Part shown: positions 34,127 to 45,616 of the stretch, piece after piece | Layout: every line of letters begins with the position of its first letter | How positions within the stretch are numbered: position 1 is the stretch's first letter | Source: Apium graveolens | Taxonomy: Eukaryota > Streptophyta > Magnoliopsida > Apiales > Apiaceae | Direction: 5' to 3' | DNA length: 64,000 nt | NCBI RefSeq assembly: GCF_009905375.1 | Contig: NC_133653.1 | Location: 82,534,911-82,598,910, forward strand | Made by a program: the position numbers and the translations under genes | Notes under the pieces: model-generated | The model's input: only the letters and a program-made list of their open reading frames with translations | What the model was told of the DNA's origin: nothing | Databases searched by the model: none

Positions 34127-36963
34127 ATGTCGCCAAGAAAGATTGGAACTAGGGCGAACCCTGGATCTGAGGACCAGGGAAGCCATAACCAGGATGATAG
34201 GAACCAGGAGCACAGTGAAGAGGAAGATGAGGATTATGTGGAACAGGATGACTCCCTGTATGAAGAGGAAGAGGAAACATATGATGTTGAGGGATTTGAG
34301 ATAGAGGCTGAAGAAGGAGAAACCGAGGTTGAGCAACCAGTACCAAACCCAGGCATGGATCCCATGGGCCAGTTCATGCAACTCCTAAGGCAGAATTTGG
34401 AACGTCAACCCAACCCACCCCCTCAAGGAAGTAACAATGCTGTGGCAAACTCTTTCAGGGCTTTTAAGTCCCTTAAGCCCCCTGAGTTCCACGGATCAGC
34501 CGACCCAGTTGAGGCAAGGGCATGGTTAAAGGAAATGGAGAAATCTTTTGAGATTTTGAGTACTGATGAGGCACAGAAGACTGTATTTGCTACCCACCTT
34601 CTGAAAGGAGAAGCTAACTACTGGTGGGAGGCCAAGAAAAACATGGAGACAGATGCTATTATAACCTGGGAGAGATTTAGTCAGTTGTTTCTGGGAAAGT
34701 ATTTCCCGAGGTTTATGGAAAACCAGATGTAGCTCAAGTTCTTGGAGCTAAAGCAGAATAACTTGTCTGTAGCAGAGTACGAGGTGAAATTTACTGAGTT
34801 ATCAAGGTTTGTGCCGGAGTTTGTGAGCACTGAGGAAAAGAAAGCTAGGAGGTTTCAGCAGGGACTGAAACCGTGGATTCAGAATAGGGTGGCAATCCTT
34901 GAGCTTACGGACTATGCCACTCTGGTGCAAAAGGCAACGATTGTAGAAGTTGGAAGTGAACAGATGCAGAAGAAAAGAGAGAAGAAAGGAATAAAGAGGA
35001 AAAGTATGAGCATGGGTGGAGGTTCCGCAGGAAGGAGCTTCCCAACTAGATTTAATCGAGGAGCAGTGTCCCTACCAGGAAGGAACACTGGGTTTAAGCG
35101 TCCAATGAGTGTGAGTGTGAGCCAGGGCGGCCAGAAGTCAAGAATGTCCTCTTCCAACCAGTCTCGACCCCCATTGCCAGCCTGTAACATATGTGGAAGG
35201 AATCACACTGGTGAGTGTAAAGGAAAGCCTGTAACCTATTTTAAGTGCGGTCGGGAAGGCCACTACTCAAATAAGTGCCCATCATCAACCCCTGCCGTCA
35301 TTCCAACCGCCACTTGTCATCAGTGCGGACGCCCAGGTCATTGGAAGAGGGAATGCCCAATGAACAAACCAGCAGCTTCGGGAGCAAGCAGGGCTGCTTC
35401 CAATAAGCCACCTACTGCGAGGACTTTCAACATGACAGTCCAGGATGCTATGAAAGATTCAGATGTGATAGCAGGTACCCTTTCTCTAAATTCAGTCAGT
35501 GCAAATGTTTTATTTGATTCGGGAGCAACTAAATCTTTTATATCAAAGGACCTTGCGCGTAAGTTAAGACTTAAGGCTGAACCCTTGATAGAACCCTTAC
35601 AAGTAGAAATAACCAATCATGAAATTATTCCTGTTAACCAGATTCACCCCGCCTGTGAGATAGGCATAGGGGAGCAATCTTTCAGTGTTGATCTGATTCC
35701 TTTTAAATTGGGGGAGTTTGATGTGATTTTGGGAATGGACTGGCTATCTAGCAACGATGCTCAGATAGACTGTAAAGGGAAGAAAGTTAAGTTAAATATC
35801 CCCGGGAAGAAAGAAGTTATATTTAGAGGAAAGAGGCAGACGCAGAAATTTTTGACAATGGCCCAGGCCAAAAGGATGCTACGAAAAGGAAGTGAGGCTT
35901 ACCTAGCCTATGTGGTGGACACGCAGAAGGAGGTGCCCAACTTACAAGATATTCCAGTAGTCAACGAATTTGAAGATGTATTCCCACAAGACCTTCCGGG
36001 ATTACCACCCGATAGAGTGATTGAATTTGCTATTGAGTTGGCCCCAGGGACGGCGCCAGTTTCAAAAGCACCTTACCGGTTAGCCCCGTTAGAAATGAAG
36101 GAATTAGCTATCCAATTGCAGGAACTTTTGGATAAGGGTATGATAAGACCCAGTGTGTCTCCGTGGGGAGCACCAGTTTTATTTGTTAAGAAGAAAGATG
36201 GGAGCATGAGGTTGTGCATAGACTATCGAGAGTTGAACAAGCTAACCATAAAGAACAGGTACCCATTACCTAGAATAGACGATCTGTTCGACCAGCTAAA
36301 GGATGCTGTTTATTTTTCCAAGATTGACCTGAGAACTGGATATCACCAACTAAAGATTAAACCCGAAGATATTTCCAAGACAGCGTTCCGTACCAGGTAT
36401 GGGCATTATGAGTTCTTGGTAATGTCCTTTGGATTAACCAACGCCCCAGCGGCTTTCATGGATTTAATGAATAGAGTATTTAAGAAGTACTTAGACAAGT
36501 GTGTGATAGTTTTTATCGATGATATTTTGATCTACTCAAGGACTGAGGCAGAACATGCAGAGCATTTGAGGATAGCTTTAGGAATACTCAGAGAGGAACA
36601 GTTATATGCCAAATTCTCGAAGTGTGAATTCTGGAAGAATGAAGTACAGTTTTTAGGACATGTGATCAATAAAGAAGGAGTATTGGTCGACCCCTCCAAG
36701 ATAGAGGCGGTCTCAAATTGGGAAAGGCCAACCACACCCACAGAGGTAAGGAGTTTCATAGGATTGGCCGGCTACTATCGTAGATTTGTACAGGACTTTG
36801 TGAAGATCGCAGCCCCTTTGACACGACTTACTCGTAAGACAGAGAAGTTTGAATGGACGGAGAAATACGAGAACAGTTTTCAGGAATTAAAGAAAAGGTT
36901 GATAACGGCTCCGGTATTGGCATTACCGGACGGAAAAGGAGATTTTGTGATATATAGTGACGC
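34127..36963 (+). pseudogene. Tekay-1 gag, protease, RT and start of RNase H
   Basis: One frame with a single TAG at 34730-34732 (the expected codon is CAG for Gln). Gag has an acidic N-terminus, a capsid region with VEARAWLKEMEKSFEIL, and zinc-knuckle motifs near 35185-35355, including a complete [14 protein letters not shown]. An upstream knuckle reads [13 protein letters not shown], with its first Cys replaced. The protease has [12 protein letters not shown] near 35511. RT has the [12 protein letters not shown] catalytic block near 36508-36540. The frame breaks off at IYSDA, the first RNase H catalytic block, where a deletion begins. Confidence 0.92.
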
Positions 36964-37850
36964 GACATGGAGTCCCAGCGTCCATTATCTCAGATCGAGA
37001 CCCTAGGTTCAACTCCAGATTTTGGAGGAGCTTTCAGGAATGTGCGGGGACCAAGTTAAATATGAGTACCGCGTACCATCCCCAGACGGATGGACAGAGT
37101 GAAAGGACCATCCAAACACTAGAGGATATGTTGAGAGTCTGTGCAATAGACCTTAAAGGAAGTTGGGATGCTCACTTGCCGTTGATCGAGTTTTCTTATA
37201 ACAATAGCTTTCATGCTAGCATCGGAATGCCGCCTTATGAGGCCCTGTACGGAAGAAGGTGTCGATCTCCCTTATACTGGGATGAAGTAGGGGAGCGGAA
37301 GATGCTCGGACCCGAAGTGGTCCAAAGGACCAAAGATATAGTGGATCTTATCAGAGGGCGACTTGTAGCAGCCCAAGACAGACAAAAGAAATATGCAGAC
37401 CTAGCCCGAAAGGACAAGGAATATGAAGTAGGGGACTTAGTACTGTTGAAAGTATCCCCTTGGAAGGGATTAATGAGGTTCGGAAAGAAAGGAAAACTAA
37501 GCCCAAGATACATTGGACCTTTTGAGATATTAAGACGGATTGGAAAATTAGCTTACGAGCTAGCCCTACCCCCTAATTTGCAACAAGTTCATAATGTGTT
37601 CCATGTGTCAATGCTAAGGAGGTATCATCGGGATGCCAGGCACATAGTGGAGTACGAGCAGGTGGATATGCAGCCAGATCTAACTTACGTGGAGAAGCCA
37701 GTAAGGATTATGGATAAGAAGGAGCAGGTGCTTCGGAACAAAGTGATCAAGCTAGTCAGAGTACTATGGCAGAATCATAATGTGGAAGAATCAACTTGGG
37801 AACTAGAGAGCACAATGCTAGAAAAGTACCCCCATTTATTTTCTGTTTGA
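36964..37850 (+). pseudogene. Tekay-1 integrase 3' part and chromodomain
   Basis: This resumes in another frame after the deletion, at [16 protein letters not shown] (second catalytic Asp). It continues through [13 protein letters not shown] (catalytic Glu) and the C-terminal integrase domain with [20 protein letters not shown], then a chromodomain with [17 protein letters not shown] and EESTWELE near 37730-37810. The rest of RNase H, the HHCC zinc domain and the first catalytic Asp are missing. Chromodomains of this group are thought to steer integration to heterochromatin. Confidence 0.92.
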
Positions 37851-37870
37851 TTCCGGGACGGAATCCTTTT

Positions 37871-37883
37871 AAGGAGGGGAGAC
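37871..37883 (+). other. Tekay-1 polypurine tract
   Basis: AAGGAGGGGAGAC immediately precedes the 3' LTR start TGTAATAACC. Confidence 0.88.
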
Positions 37884-38048
37884 TGTAATAACCCCAAAAT
37901 TTTCAACTTTTTGTAACCCTTGTGAATAGTGTTTTAGCTGAATGAAGAAACTTTTCACGCCACACTATGTAGGGGTTCTGTTATGGATATTCTGGGATAT
38001 TATTAGTACTCTATGTAGTATATAAGTGTATGTAAAGATCGTCAGAAT
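37884..38048 (+). repeat. Tekay-1 3' LTR fragment
   Basis: The first 165 bases of the LTR, nearly identical to 28947-29111, break off at GTCAGAAT. Confidence 0.92.
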
Positions 38049-38087
38049 ATTAATGCGTGAATATTAATGCGTGATTTCGCCCTAACA
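38049..38087 (+). repeat. Athila-B LTR 3 remnant with junction micro-duplication
   Basis: The last ~33 bases of an Athila-B LTR (GCGTGAATATTAATGCGTGA and CGCCCTAACA) follow directly after the broken Tekay LTR. ATTAATGCGTGA occurs twice in a row at the join, a typical scar of end-joining repair. Confidence 0.88.
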
Positions 38088-38092
38088 AGCAC
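38088..38092. other. Athila-B target-site duplication, right (AGCAC)
   Basis: Matches 11140-11144 exactly. Confidence 0.92.
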
Positions 38093-38303
38093 CACCATTA
38101 TCTTACATGCCACTTCTCCAAAACTCCAGCACTTGAGTTCCAGAGATGGCTTCTGGTTGGGTCAAAGCATACCAAATCTCAGAATTAGCAAGGAAGTCCT
38201 GAATAAAGTGAAGTTCTGATGGAGCTTCACCATTGCAAAGAATAGCCAAGTAATTGTTGGAAACAAACTTAGCTCCATTGAAAACAATATCTTTTGGTGC
38301 CAT
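38093..38303 (-). pseudogene. Copia-1 post-pol large ORF, N-terminal part
   Basis: The start ATG is at 38303 in the context AGAAATGGC. It opens MAPKDIVFNGAKFVSNN and reaches EFWRSGM, followed by a stop just before the Athila-B insertion. The same frame resumes at 11139 on the other side. The YALTQPEA..VLEFW block resembles, from memory, the N-terminus of unnamed post-pol ORFs in other eudicot copia elements. Confidence 0.75.
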
Positions 38304-39822
38304 TTCTGTGAAAAATCAAATGAGAAAAAGAGTGTTTGCAAGGTGTTTGATAAAATGCCTGTATGAAAAATAGCTTCAGAGAATATTAGTGGGTGAGAGA
38401 AAATAAGAGAGATGAGAGAATAAGAAAAATAGGTAAAAGATTAGAAAATCTTTTAACTCTCTTATTTATACAGCCCATGTGATAACAGTTATAATTTTGA
38501 AGCATGGCAGACAATTTACACCTGGCAACATGTGAACAGTCAGTAAAAAGTTAAAGCAGGAGTTAGTGGGCACGAGAACTAAGCAGTAATTAATGTGCAC
38601 ATGCAGTTTTTCAAGAGAAACACGTTTCCCACTTAAGCAAATGATTATGACTGTTTTTATCTAACCTAATTATATTCTGATTAAATATGACTGTTTCAGT
38701 ATTTACCACAAGTAAGTCAAGTAAATAAATAATGCCACATAAGCATCAGAGTTTCCATCAGAATTTGATATCAGAACTTGACTATTAGCAGATTTTAACA
38801 GTCATCAGAACATGGCTTCTGTACTCAAAAAGTGAATGTTTGTTACTGTGATTCTTCATACAAATACTGACTTGTTTCTTCAGAGTTTAATTATCAGAAC
38901 TTCCATCAGAACTTGTCCTCAGAATTTATGCAAATGCACTTAACTATTTGTCAAAAACAACTTAATCACCACAGTAATTTTCATTATTCATATGGAGTGA
39001 GAGTGTGTGCATTTAGCAAAATATCAGATAAAGATTAAAGTCTGATAAACTTCAGTACATCTTAAAAATAAGGCATAATTAAGAAAAGTGCTTAAAATCT
39101 ATCATTAATAATAAAGTCTACTATAGAATAAATTTATGCAAGAATCCACCTCAACTATTTGTGCTCATTTTATGCATCTTTTAACATTCTTTTTCACAGT
39201 GGCTTCTCAGTGTAAGTGAGTCACAACTGCTATCAGAATTTATGCTATTATCAGAGTATTTCTCCAGTAATCAGAGAATGTGAAAAGTCACCAAGAAAAA
39301 TTTATTTGCTTTTCTAATGCATATTACTTAATACCAGCAATGCACTTGGGTCTTCCCTTCCACATATTTCCTCTAGATCTAAAAGGAGTTCCTGACTTCA
39401 GTTTTCTTTTCTTTTCTTTTTCAGATAAGTGAGGCTTATAAAAAATGTGGTTCATCCTTAAGATTTACTGACATCAGAATTTAACAGATAAGAAGTAATA
39501 ATCTAGTTTGTGACTTAGTAATAAGATACACAAAGTAAATTTGAAAAAGCTCAAAATCAGAATTTGCTTGTGTTAATGAATTTCCACATAAACAACTAAT
39601 TCAAACATGGGATTTCCAGTATGTTAAAGACTACTAGGTCAGCATCTAACAGTTATCCTCATTGGGTTGAATAGTCACAGAACATTCAAAACACTATCAG
39701 AGTATATGGATCCACATCAGATAACAATCAATATTTAATGTATTACAATTTAAGCACATATTACATGAAGATAAGACAATCTGTAAACACTGATCATAAA
39801 TTCTGATGCATGAGAACAAAAA
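38304..39822 (-). other. Copia-1 spacer between pol and post-pol ORF
   Basis: About 1.5 kb without a supported gene. It is rich in the motif AAGTTCTGAT and its variants (seen inverted as ATCAGAACTT), especially near 38750-38920 and 39230-39260. It aligns with copia-2 at 52977-54300, including the shared block CACTTGGGTCTTCCC. Confidence 0.7.
38463..38470 (-). promoter_or_regulatory. TATA-like box upstream of copia-1 post-pol ORF
   Basis: The minus strand reads TATAAATA, about 160 bases before the ATG at 38303, followed by a T/C-rich leader. It is a candidate internal promoter; copia-2 has TATTTAAA at 54343. Confidence 0.45.
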
Positions 39823-42800
39823 CTAAACAGATTTAGAGAAAGAACCTGAAACCATTCCAAGTTCATTTACTAGTCTTGTAAAAGTAGCTTCACTTAGTGG
39901 TTTTGTGAAGATATCTGCTAGTTGTTGATCTGTTGGAACAAAATGCAATTTCACTGTACCTTCCATTACATGTTCCCGTATGAAGTGGTACCTAATGCTG
40001 ATGTGCTTTGTCATTGAGTGTTGTACTGGATTATCTGTCATAGCAATAGCACTTTGATTATCATAGTAAATAGGTATTTTAGAAAATTCTAACCCATAGT
40101 CCAGTAACTGATTCTTCATCCAAAGAATCTGTGCACAAGAGCTTCCTGCAGTAATATATTCAGCTTCTGCAGTGATGTGGAAATTGATTTCTGTTTTTTT
40201 CTAAACCAAGAAACCAATCTGCCTCTAAGAAATTGGCAGCTTCCACTAGTGCTTTTCCTGTCTATTTTGCATCCTACAAAATCCGCGTCTGAGTAACCTA
40301 TTAGTTTAAAATCTGATTCTCTAGGATACCACAATCCTAGATCAGCTGTACCCTTGAGGTACTTGAAAATTCTTTTCACAACTATTAGATGAGGTTCTCT
40401 TGGATCAGCCTGAAATCTTACACAAAGACAGGTAGCATACATGATATCAGGTCTACTAGCAGTTAAATAGAGTAAAGAGCCAATCATACCTCTGTAGTTA
40501 GTAATATCTACTGATGAACCAATATCTTTATCTAACTTGGTTGCAGTGACCATGGGAGTGGATGCAGTTGAACAGTCTTGCATTCCAAATTTCTTCAGTA
40601 AATTTATGGTGTACTTGGATTGATTGATAAAAGTACCTTCTTCATTTTGCTTGACTTGAAGTCCCCGAAAATAACTAAGTTCTCCCATCATACTCATTTG
40701 ATATCTTGACTGCATTAGCTTTGCAAAACTTTCACAGAGTTTGGCATTTGTAGAACCAAAATGATATCATCAATATATATCTGTACCAAAAGTAAATCCT
40801 TTCCATGGTTGAGGTAGAACAGTGTTTATCAATTGTACCTCTGTGAAATCCACTTTCCAGAAGGAATTGAGCTAAAGTCTCATACCATGCTCTTGGAGCT
40901 TGCTTAAGGCCATAAAGTTCTTTGTCATATCTGTAGACATAATTTGGAAATTTTGAGTCTTCAAATCCTGGAGGTTGTTCAACATATACCTCTTCTTCTA
41001 ATTCTTCATTGAGAAAAGTACTTTTTACATCCATTTGAAAGACTTTAAACTTTTTATGAGCAGCATAAGCCAAAAAGATTCTTATGGCTTCCAATCTAAC
41101 AACTGGTGTAAATATTTCATTATAATCAATACCCTCCTGTTGAGAGTAACCCTTAACAACCAACCTTGCTTTGTTCCTTGTAATTATACCATCACTGTTA
41201 GTTTTATTTCTAAACACCCATTTTATGCCAACAATAGATGTGTTCTTTGGTCTTGGCACTAGGGTCCAGACATTATTTCTTTCAAATTCATTCAACTCTT
41301 CCTGCATTGCTTGCACCCAATTAGCATCTTCAAGAGCTTCTTCCACTTTCTTTGGTTCAGTCTGAGATAGAAAAGAATGATAGAGACATTCATTTGATGT
41401 TGCAGTTCTAGTTCTGACACCTGCTTCAGGATCTTTAATTATCAAGTCAGGTGTATGTGATTTAGTCCACTTCCTTGCAGATGGAAGTTGTTCTCTAGAA
41501 CTGGATCCTCCCCCATGATCCATGTTGTCTCCATCAGCATTTTCTAATGCTCCCTCTGTAGTTATGCTCTCTGAAACTTCAGAATTTGTGTTGGATCCAT
41601 CAGGATTTGAAGAATCAGAGATTCCAGAATTATCAGAACTTGGCTCATCAGAACTTGATGAATCAGAAGTTGAAGAGCCAGTGACAGATTCTGATGCTTC
41701 TTGAGAGACTTGAGTTGTGGTAGGATCTTCAGCTTGCTCCCCCTGGATAGGTGCATTTTCTCTTGGAGTAATTACCACAGTTTCAATGACATCAGAATTT
41801 AACCCGTCGGAACTTACAGGATCAGGATTTAAGCCATCAGAATTTGCTGAATCAGAACTTAAATCTTCATTTTCAAATCTCAGCCGATCATGATCATTGA
41901 AATCTTCAAGTCCAGTAATCTTCTTATCATCAAAAGATACATTGATAGATTCCTTGACTACCCTTGTTCTTAAATTGTAGACTCTGAAGGCTTTTGTGGA
42001 AAGTGGATATCCAACAAAAATTCCTTCATCAGCTTTTATATCAAATTTTGACAGCTGTTCAGGATGAGTCTTAAGAACAAAACAGTTACAACCAAATACA
42101 TGAAAGTATTTCAGATTTGGCTTTTTTTTCTTCACCATCTCATATGGTGTTTTTTCCATGCTTGTTTATGACTGTAGCATTATGTGTAAAACAAGCAGTC
42201 TGCACAGGTTCAGCCCAAAAGTAGGTTGGTAGCTTTGCTTCATCAAGCATAGTTCGTGCATCTTCAATGAGAGTCTTGTTCTTTCTTTCTACAACTCCAT
42301 TTTGCTGTGGAGTTCCAGGTGCAGAAAATTCTTGTTTGATTCCATGCTCTTTGCAGAACTCTTCCATTATTAAATTCTTGAACTCCGTGCCATTATCACT
42401 TCTTATAATTTTAACAGAATCTTTGACTAACTTATCCAGCTGTCTGACATGATCAGTTAGAGTAGATGCAGTTTTATTCTTCATGTGCAAGAAATACACC
42501 CAAGTGTACCTTGTGAACTCATCCACTATAACCATAGTGTATTTCTTTTTTGCAATAGACATGACATTGACTGGACCAAATAGATCAACATGCAGTAGGT
42601 GATAAGGCTCAAGAATTGAAGATTCAGTTTTGCTCTTGAATGAAGTTTTTCTTTGTTTTTCTTTTTGACATGAATCAAAAAGGCCATTATGAGCAAATAC
42701 TGATTTTGGCAGTCCTCTCACAAGATCTTTCTTTACTAGCTCATTTATGTTGTTGAAATTTAAATGAGAGAGTCTTTTGTGCCAATTCCAGCTTTCTTCA

Positions 42801-43200
42801 ATTAATGCTCTATTTAACAGACAGATTGCAGAACCATCAGTACTTGTTGAAAGTACGGCTTCATAAATATTACCATGTCTGTAACCTTTCAGAACCACTT
42901 TGCCTGTAGAATTGTTTACAGCTTCACAGTGTTCTTCAAATAAATCCACATGATAACCTCTGACACAGATTTGACTCACACTTAGCAGATTATGTTTAAG
43001 TCCTGAGACAAGATCTACTATTTCAATGATGACATTCCCAAGATTGTTATTGCCATATCCTAGAGTTTTTCCCATGTTACCATCACCATAAGAAACTCAT
43101 GGGCCAGCTTTCTCCATAAAGTCTGATATCAGAGCTTTATTTCCAGTCATATGTCCTGAACATCCACTGTCCAGCACTAGGATATTTCTCCTATTGCCCT
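39823..43200 (-). pseudogene. Copia-1 pol
   Basis: Minus-strand copia-order pol. The protease has LVLDSGCSGHMTGN near 43160. The GAG-pre-integrase and HHCC domain have WHKRLSHLNF; the first Cys of the usual CxxC is Phe. The integrase core has LHVDLFGP, RSDNGTEFKN and PQQNGVVERKN. A Ser/Asp-rich linker carries repeated NSDGLN. RT has [20 protein letters not shown]; the YVDD region is frameshifted near 40760. RNase H runs to 39823. Pieces in several frames are 42140-43075, 40732-42159, 40116-40715 and 39823-40119. Layout and gag suggest the Sirevirus lineage. It is inactive. Confidence 0.9.
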
Positions 43201-43216
43201 GCAATTACAAAGACCA

Positions 43217-45563
43217 CTATTGGTTAGTTTTAAGTACCCAGACTTGCTTGGATCCTTTGGCCTTTTTAAGTTTGTTAGCGTTTGCAGCGAATTTAGTTTC
43301 AGAGTTTATGCTAATATGCTGTTTATCAGAATTTATATCAAACTTTGCATCAGACTTTACACTAGAAGGAATAATTCTAACTTTCTTCAAAGAAGGTTTT
43401 ATTTGATAATAATCATAGTACAAACTATGATTTTCCTTACAAGTATAAATGGAATGCCATAAACTTCCACAATTAAAATAATGATTTTGTGGCTTAAACC
43501 TAACAGACTGACTCTTAACTCCTGATTTAGGAGGTAAAGAGTTTATATCTTTATTTTTCCTGGAAAAAGAAGCAAGATGGCTAGAGTTTCCACAGTTATA
43601 ACATTTCTTTCTAGGAGCATTAGGAATAGGCATATAATTATTATTTTATTCACACCTTCCTTTACATTCCTATTTTTCCTAGCTTCCTTTACCTTGTTGA
43701 CATTCCTAATCTCTTTCAACTTACGCTTAAGATGCTTCTTAGTCATTAAGCCTATGTTTACTTCATCTAATTCATCATGTTCTAATTTGTCAGAAGTTGA
43801 CTTTTCCTTGACTTCTGTCCTAGATTCTTTCATCTTTTCAGAATCAGACCTATACAGTTTTTGCTACAAACTTAACAGGATTTACCTTTGGCTTAGCAGT
43901 CTATTTAACAACAATTGGCTCAATTTGTTCAGTTCCTTTCTCACTTTTATCATCTCCATAACCTAAGCCTTCTTTCCAGTTTCCACTATTTAGTAAATTC
44001 TGAGTTGTTCTGCCAGAGTTAGTCCAAGTTCTCATAATCTCTCTTTCCTTTTCTAAGTCAGCTTTTAGAGATTCATTCAATTTTAACACTTCATCTCTAA
44101 CATACAAAGCCTCATCTCTTTCTTTCTTAGTTTGATGAAGAAAAACTAACTCCTTTTCTAAATAGTCATTCCTATTTTTAAAAAGCAAGAATTTCAGATG
44201 TTAATCTTTCGCATGTTAAAGTCTGATCTCTATAACTAATGAACATGGTTTTAAGATATAATCTCAACTCAGTAATATCATCAGTATGAAAAGCATAAGT
44301 TGTTTGAGGTACCTTTGATTCAGCAGTTTCAGGACTGCCATCAGCATTTGCCATCAAGGCATAGTTCACCTCATATTCAGAATCTGAAGTGTTTGTCCAG
44401 CTTTTCTTCTTTGTGAAAAGTGCCTTGCCTTTGTCACTTTTTCCTTTCATGCAGTCAGGAGATATATGGCCTCTTTCACCACAATTGTAACATTTGACAT
44501 TTGAGTTGTCTCCTCTGTCAGACTTTCCTTTACCGTCAGACTTTTTGAATCCTTTCTTATCAGAAATTCCACTTTTCCTGGAAAACTTCTTGCTTCTCCT
44601 GAATTTCCTGTAGGCTATATTTGTGATACCCTTCACCATAAGAGCACACAATTTCATCATCTCTTCATCAGCATCGATTTCAGATAAACTTTCAGTTTCT
44701 GAATCATCATCATCAGAATATGATGACTCCGAATCAGACTTTATGATGAGAGCCTTTCCTTTGCCCCTCTTTGAGGCAACAACTTTAGGAGATTCCTCCT
44801 CAGCTTTAAGAGCAACTGTCCTTGACTTTCTTCCATGCCTCTTGCTCATTTGATCCATCTCAAGTTCATGAGTCTTGAGCATACCATAAAATTCATCAAG
44901 AGTAGTTTCAGTAAGGCCATAGTTGTCTCTTATGGTAGTAGACTTCAAAACCCAACTTTCAGGAAGAGCTAAAAGGAATTTTAGATTTGAATCTTCAAGA
45001 TCATATTCCTTGTCCACCAGTGACAGATCATTCAAGAGTTTGGGAAACCTATCATATAAATCAGTTAATGACTCATCAGCTTTTGAGTCAAAGTGCTCAT
45101 ACTCTTGAATGAGCATAGTCTTCCTGTTCTTCTTGATTGCATCAGTTCCCTGGCATCTTGTCTCCAAAGCATCCCAAATCTCCTTTAGAGTCTTGCAATG
45201 AATTACCCTTTTTGACATGACATTATCAATGACACTATGCAGCAAATGCCTTACCCTTGCATCCTTGGCAATAGATGCGATGTCTTCAGCTGTATACTCA
45301 CCTTTCTCCTTTGGTATGGTCTTTGCTGGTTGATCAACAACTACAACAGAGAGCTTGGTTGGCTTATGTGGTCCTTCATTAATTTTGTCAAGGTATTCTG
45401 GATCTGTAGCTTCCAGAAACATAGCCATCTTCACTTTCCATATGGGATACTCAGAAGGTCTCAGTATGGGAACCCTAATAGTTTTATATCGACTGTGGGT
45501 TTAGGTGTTCTAAGTTTCTTGAGTTTTGGTGGGCTTGGTTGAAGTTTGTGCTTCTTTAGACAT
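43217..45563 (-). pseudogene. Copia-1 gag
   Basis: The start is at 45563 (MSKEAQTSTK). Two stops follow early, then a long open frame 45434-44178 with a UBN2-type capsid region (IWDALETRCQG, QEYEHFDSK) and zinc knuckle CYNCGERGHISPDC near 44460-44500. The frame then breaks into shorter pieces (43901-44188, 43543-43833, 43217-43633), the last with a second knuckle CYNCGNSSH. Gag ends at a TAG (43217-43219) in frame with pol; copia-2 has the same stop. The large gag with Ser/Asp/Lys-rich tail fits Sireviruses. Confidence 0.88.
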
Positions 45564-45602
45564 GATTGTTTGGATCTTTACTGTATGTGTGTTAACAGAT
45601 AA

Positions 45603-45614
45603 GGTCTGATACCA
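45603..45614 (-). other. Copia-1 primer binding site
   Basis: The minus strand TGGTATCAGACC is two bases after the LTR end; 11 of 12 bases match the initiator Met tRNA complement. Confidence 0.85.
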
Positions 45615-45616
45615 CT

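Larger units (their letters stand above)
28947..38048 (+). mobile_element. Tekay-1: chromodomain Ty3/gypsy element
   Basis: 5' LTR 28947-32765, tRNA-iMet primer site, a pre-gag ORF, gag-pol with a C-terminal chromodomain, polypurine tract and only the first 165 bases of the 3' LTR. Very long LTRs, the iMet primer site and a chromodomain fit the Tekay/Del chromovirus lineage. It sits in the Athila-B third ORF. The 3' part was lost in a deletion that also removed most of the downstream Athila-B. Confidence 0.92.
11145..38087 (+). mobile_element. Athila-B tandem array (LTR-body-LTR-body-LTR remnant)
   Basis: There are two Athila-like units in direct tandem sharing the middle LTR. LTR 1 is 11145-12608, body 1 is 12609-20526, LTR 2 is 20527-21990, and body 2 runs from 21991 and is split by Tekay-1 at 28947. 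Only the last ~33 bases of LTR 3 survive (38055-38087). The outer ends share AGCAC, so the array occupies one insertion site. Unequal LTR recombination between copies after a single insertion is the simple explanation. The two bodies differ by deletions and stops in body 1. The family assignment rests on the tRNA-Asp-type primer site, gag-pol layout and third ORF. Confidence 0.92.

Noticed and set aside
33992..34381. Hydrophobic antisense ORF resembling a membrane protein
   Set aside because: It is the complement of the acidic gag N-terminus; Glu-rich sense codons give Phe/Leu-rich antisense.
43577..43966. A 129-codon plus-strand ORF in copia-1 gag
   Set aside because: Complement of the Lys/Glu-rich gag tail, giving a Phe/Leu/Ser-rich shadow.
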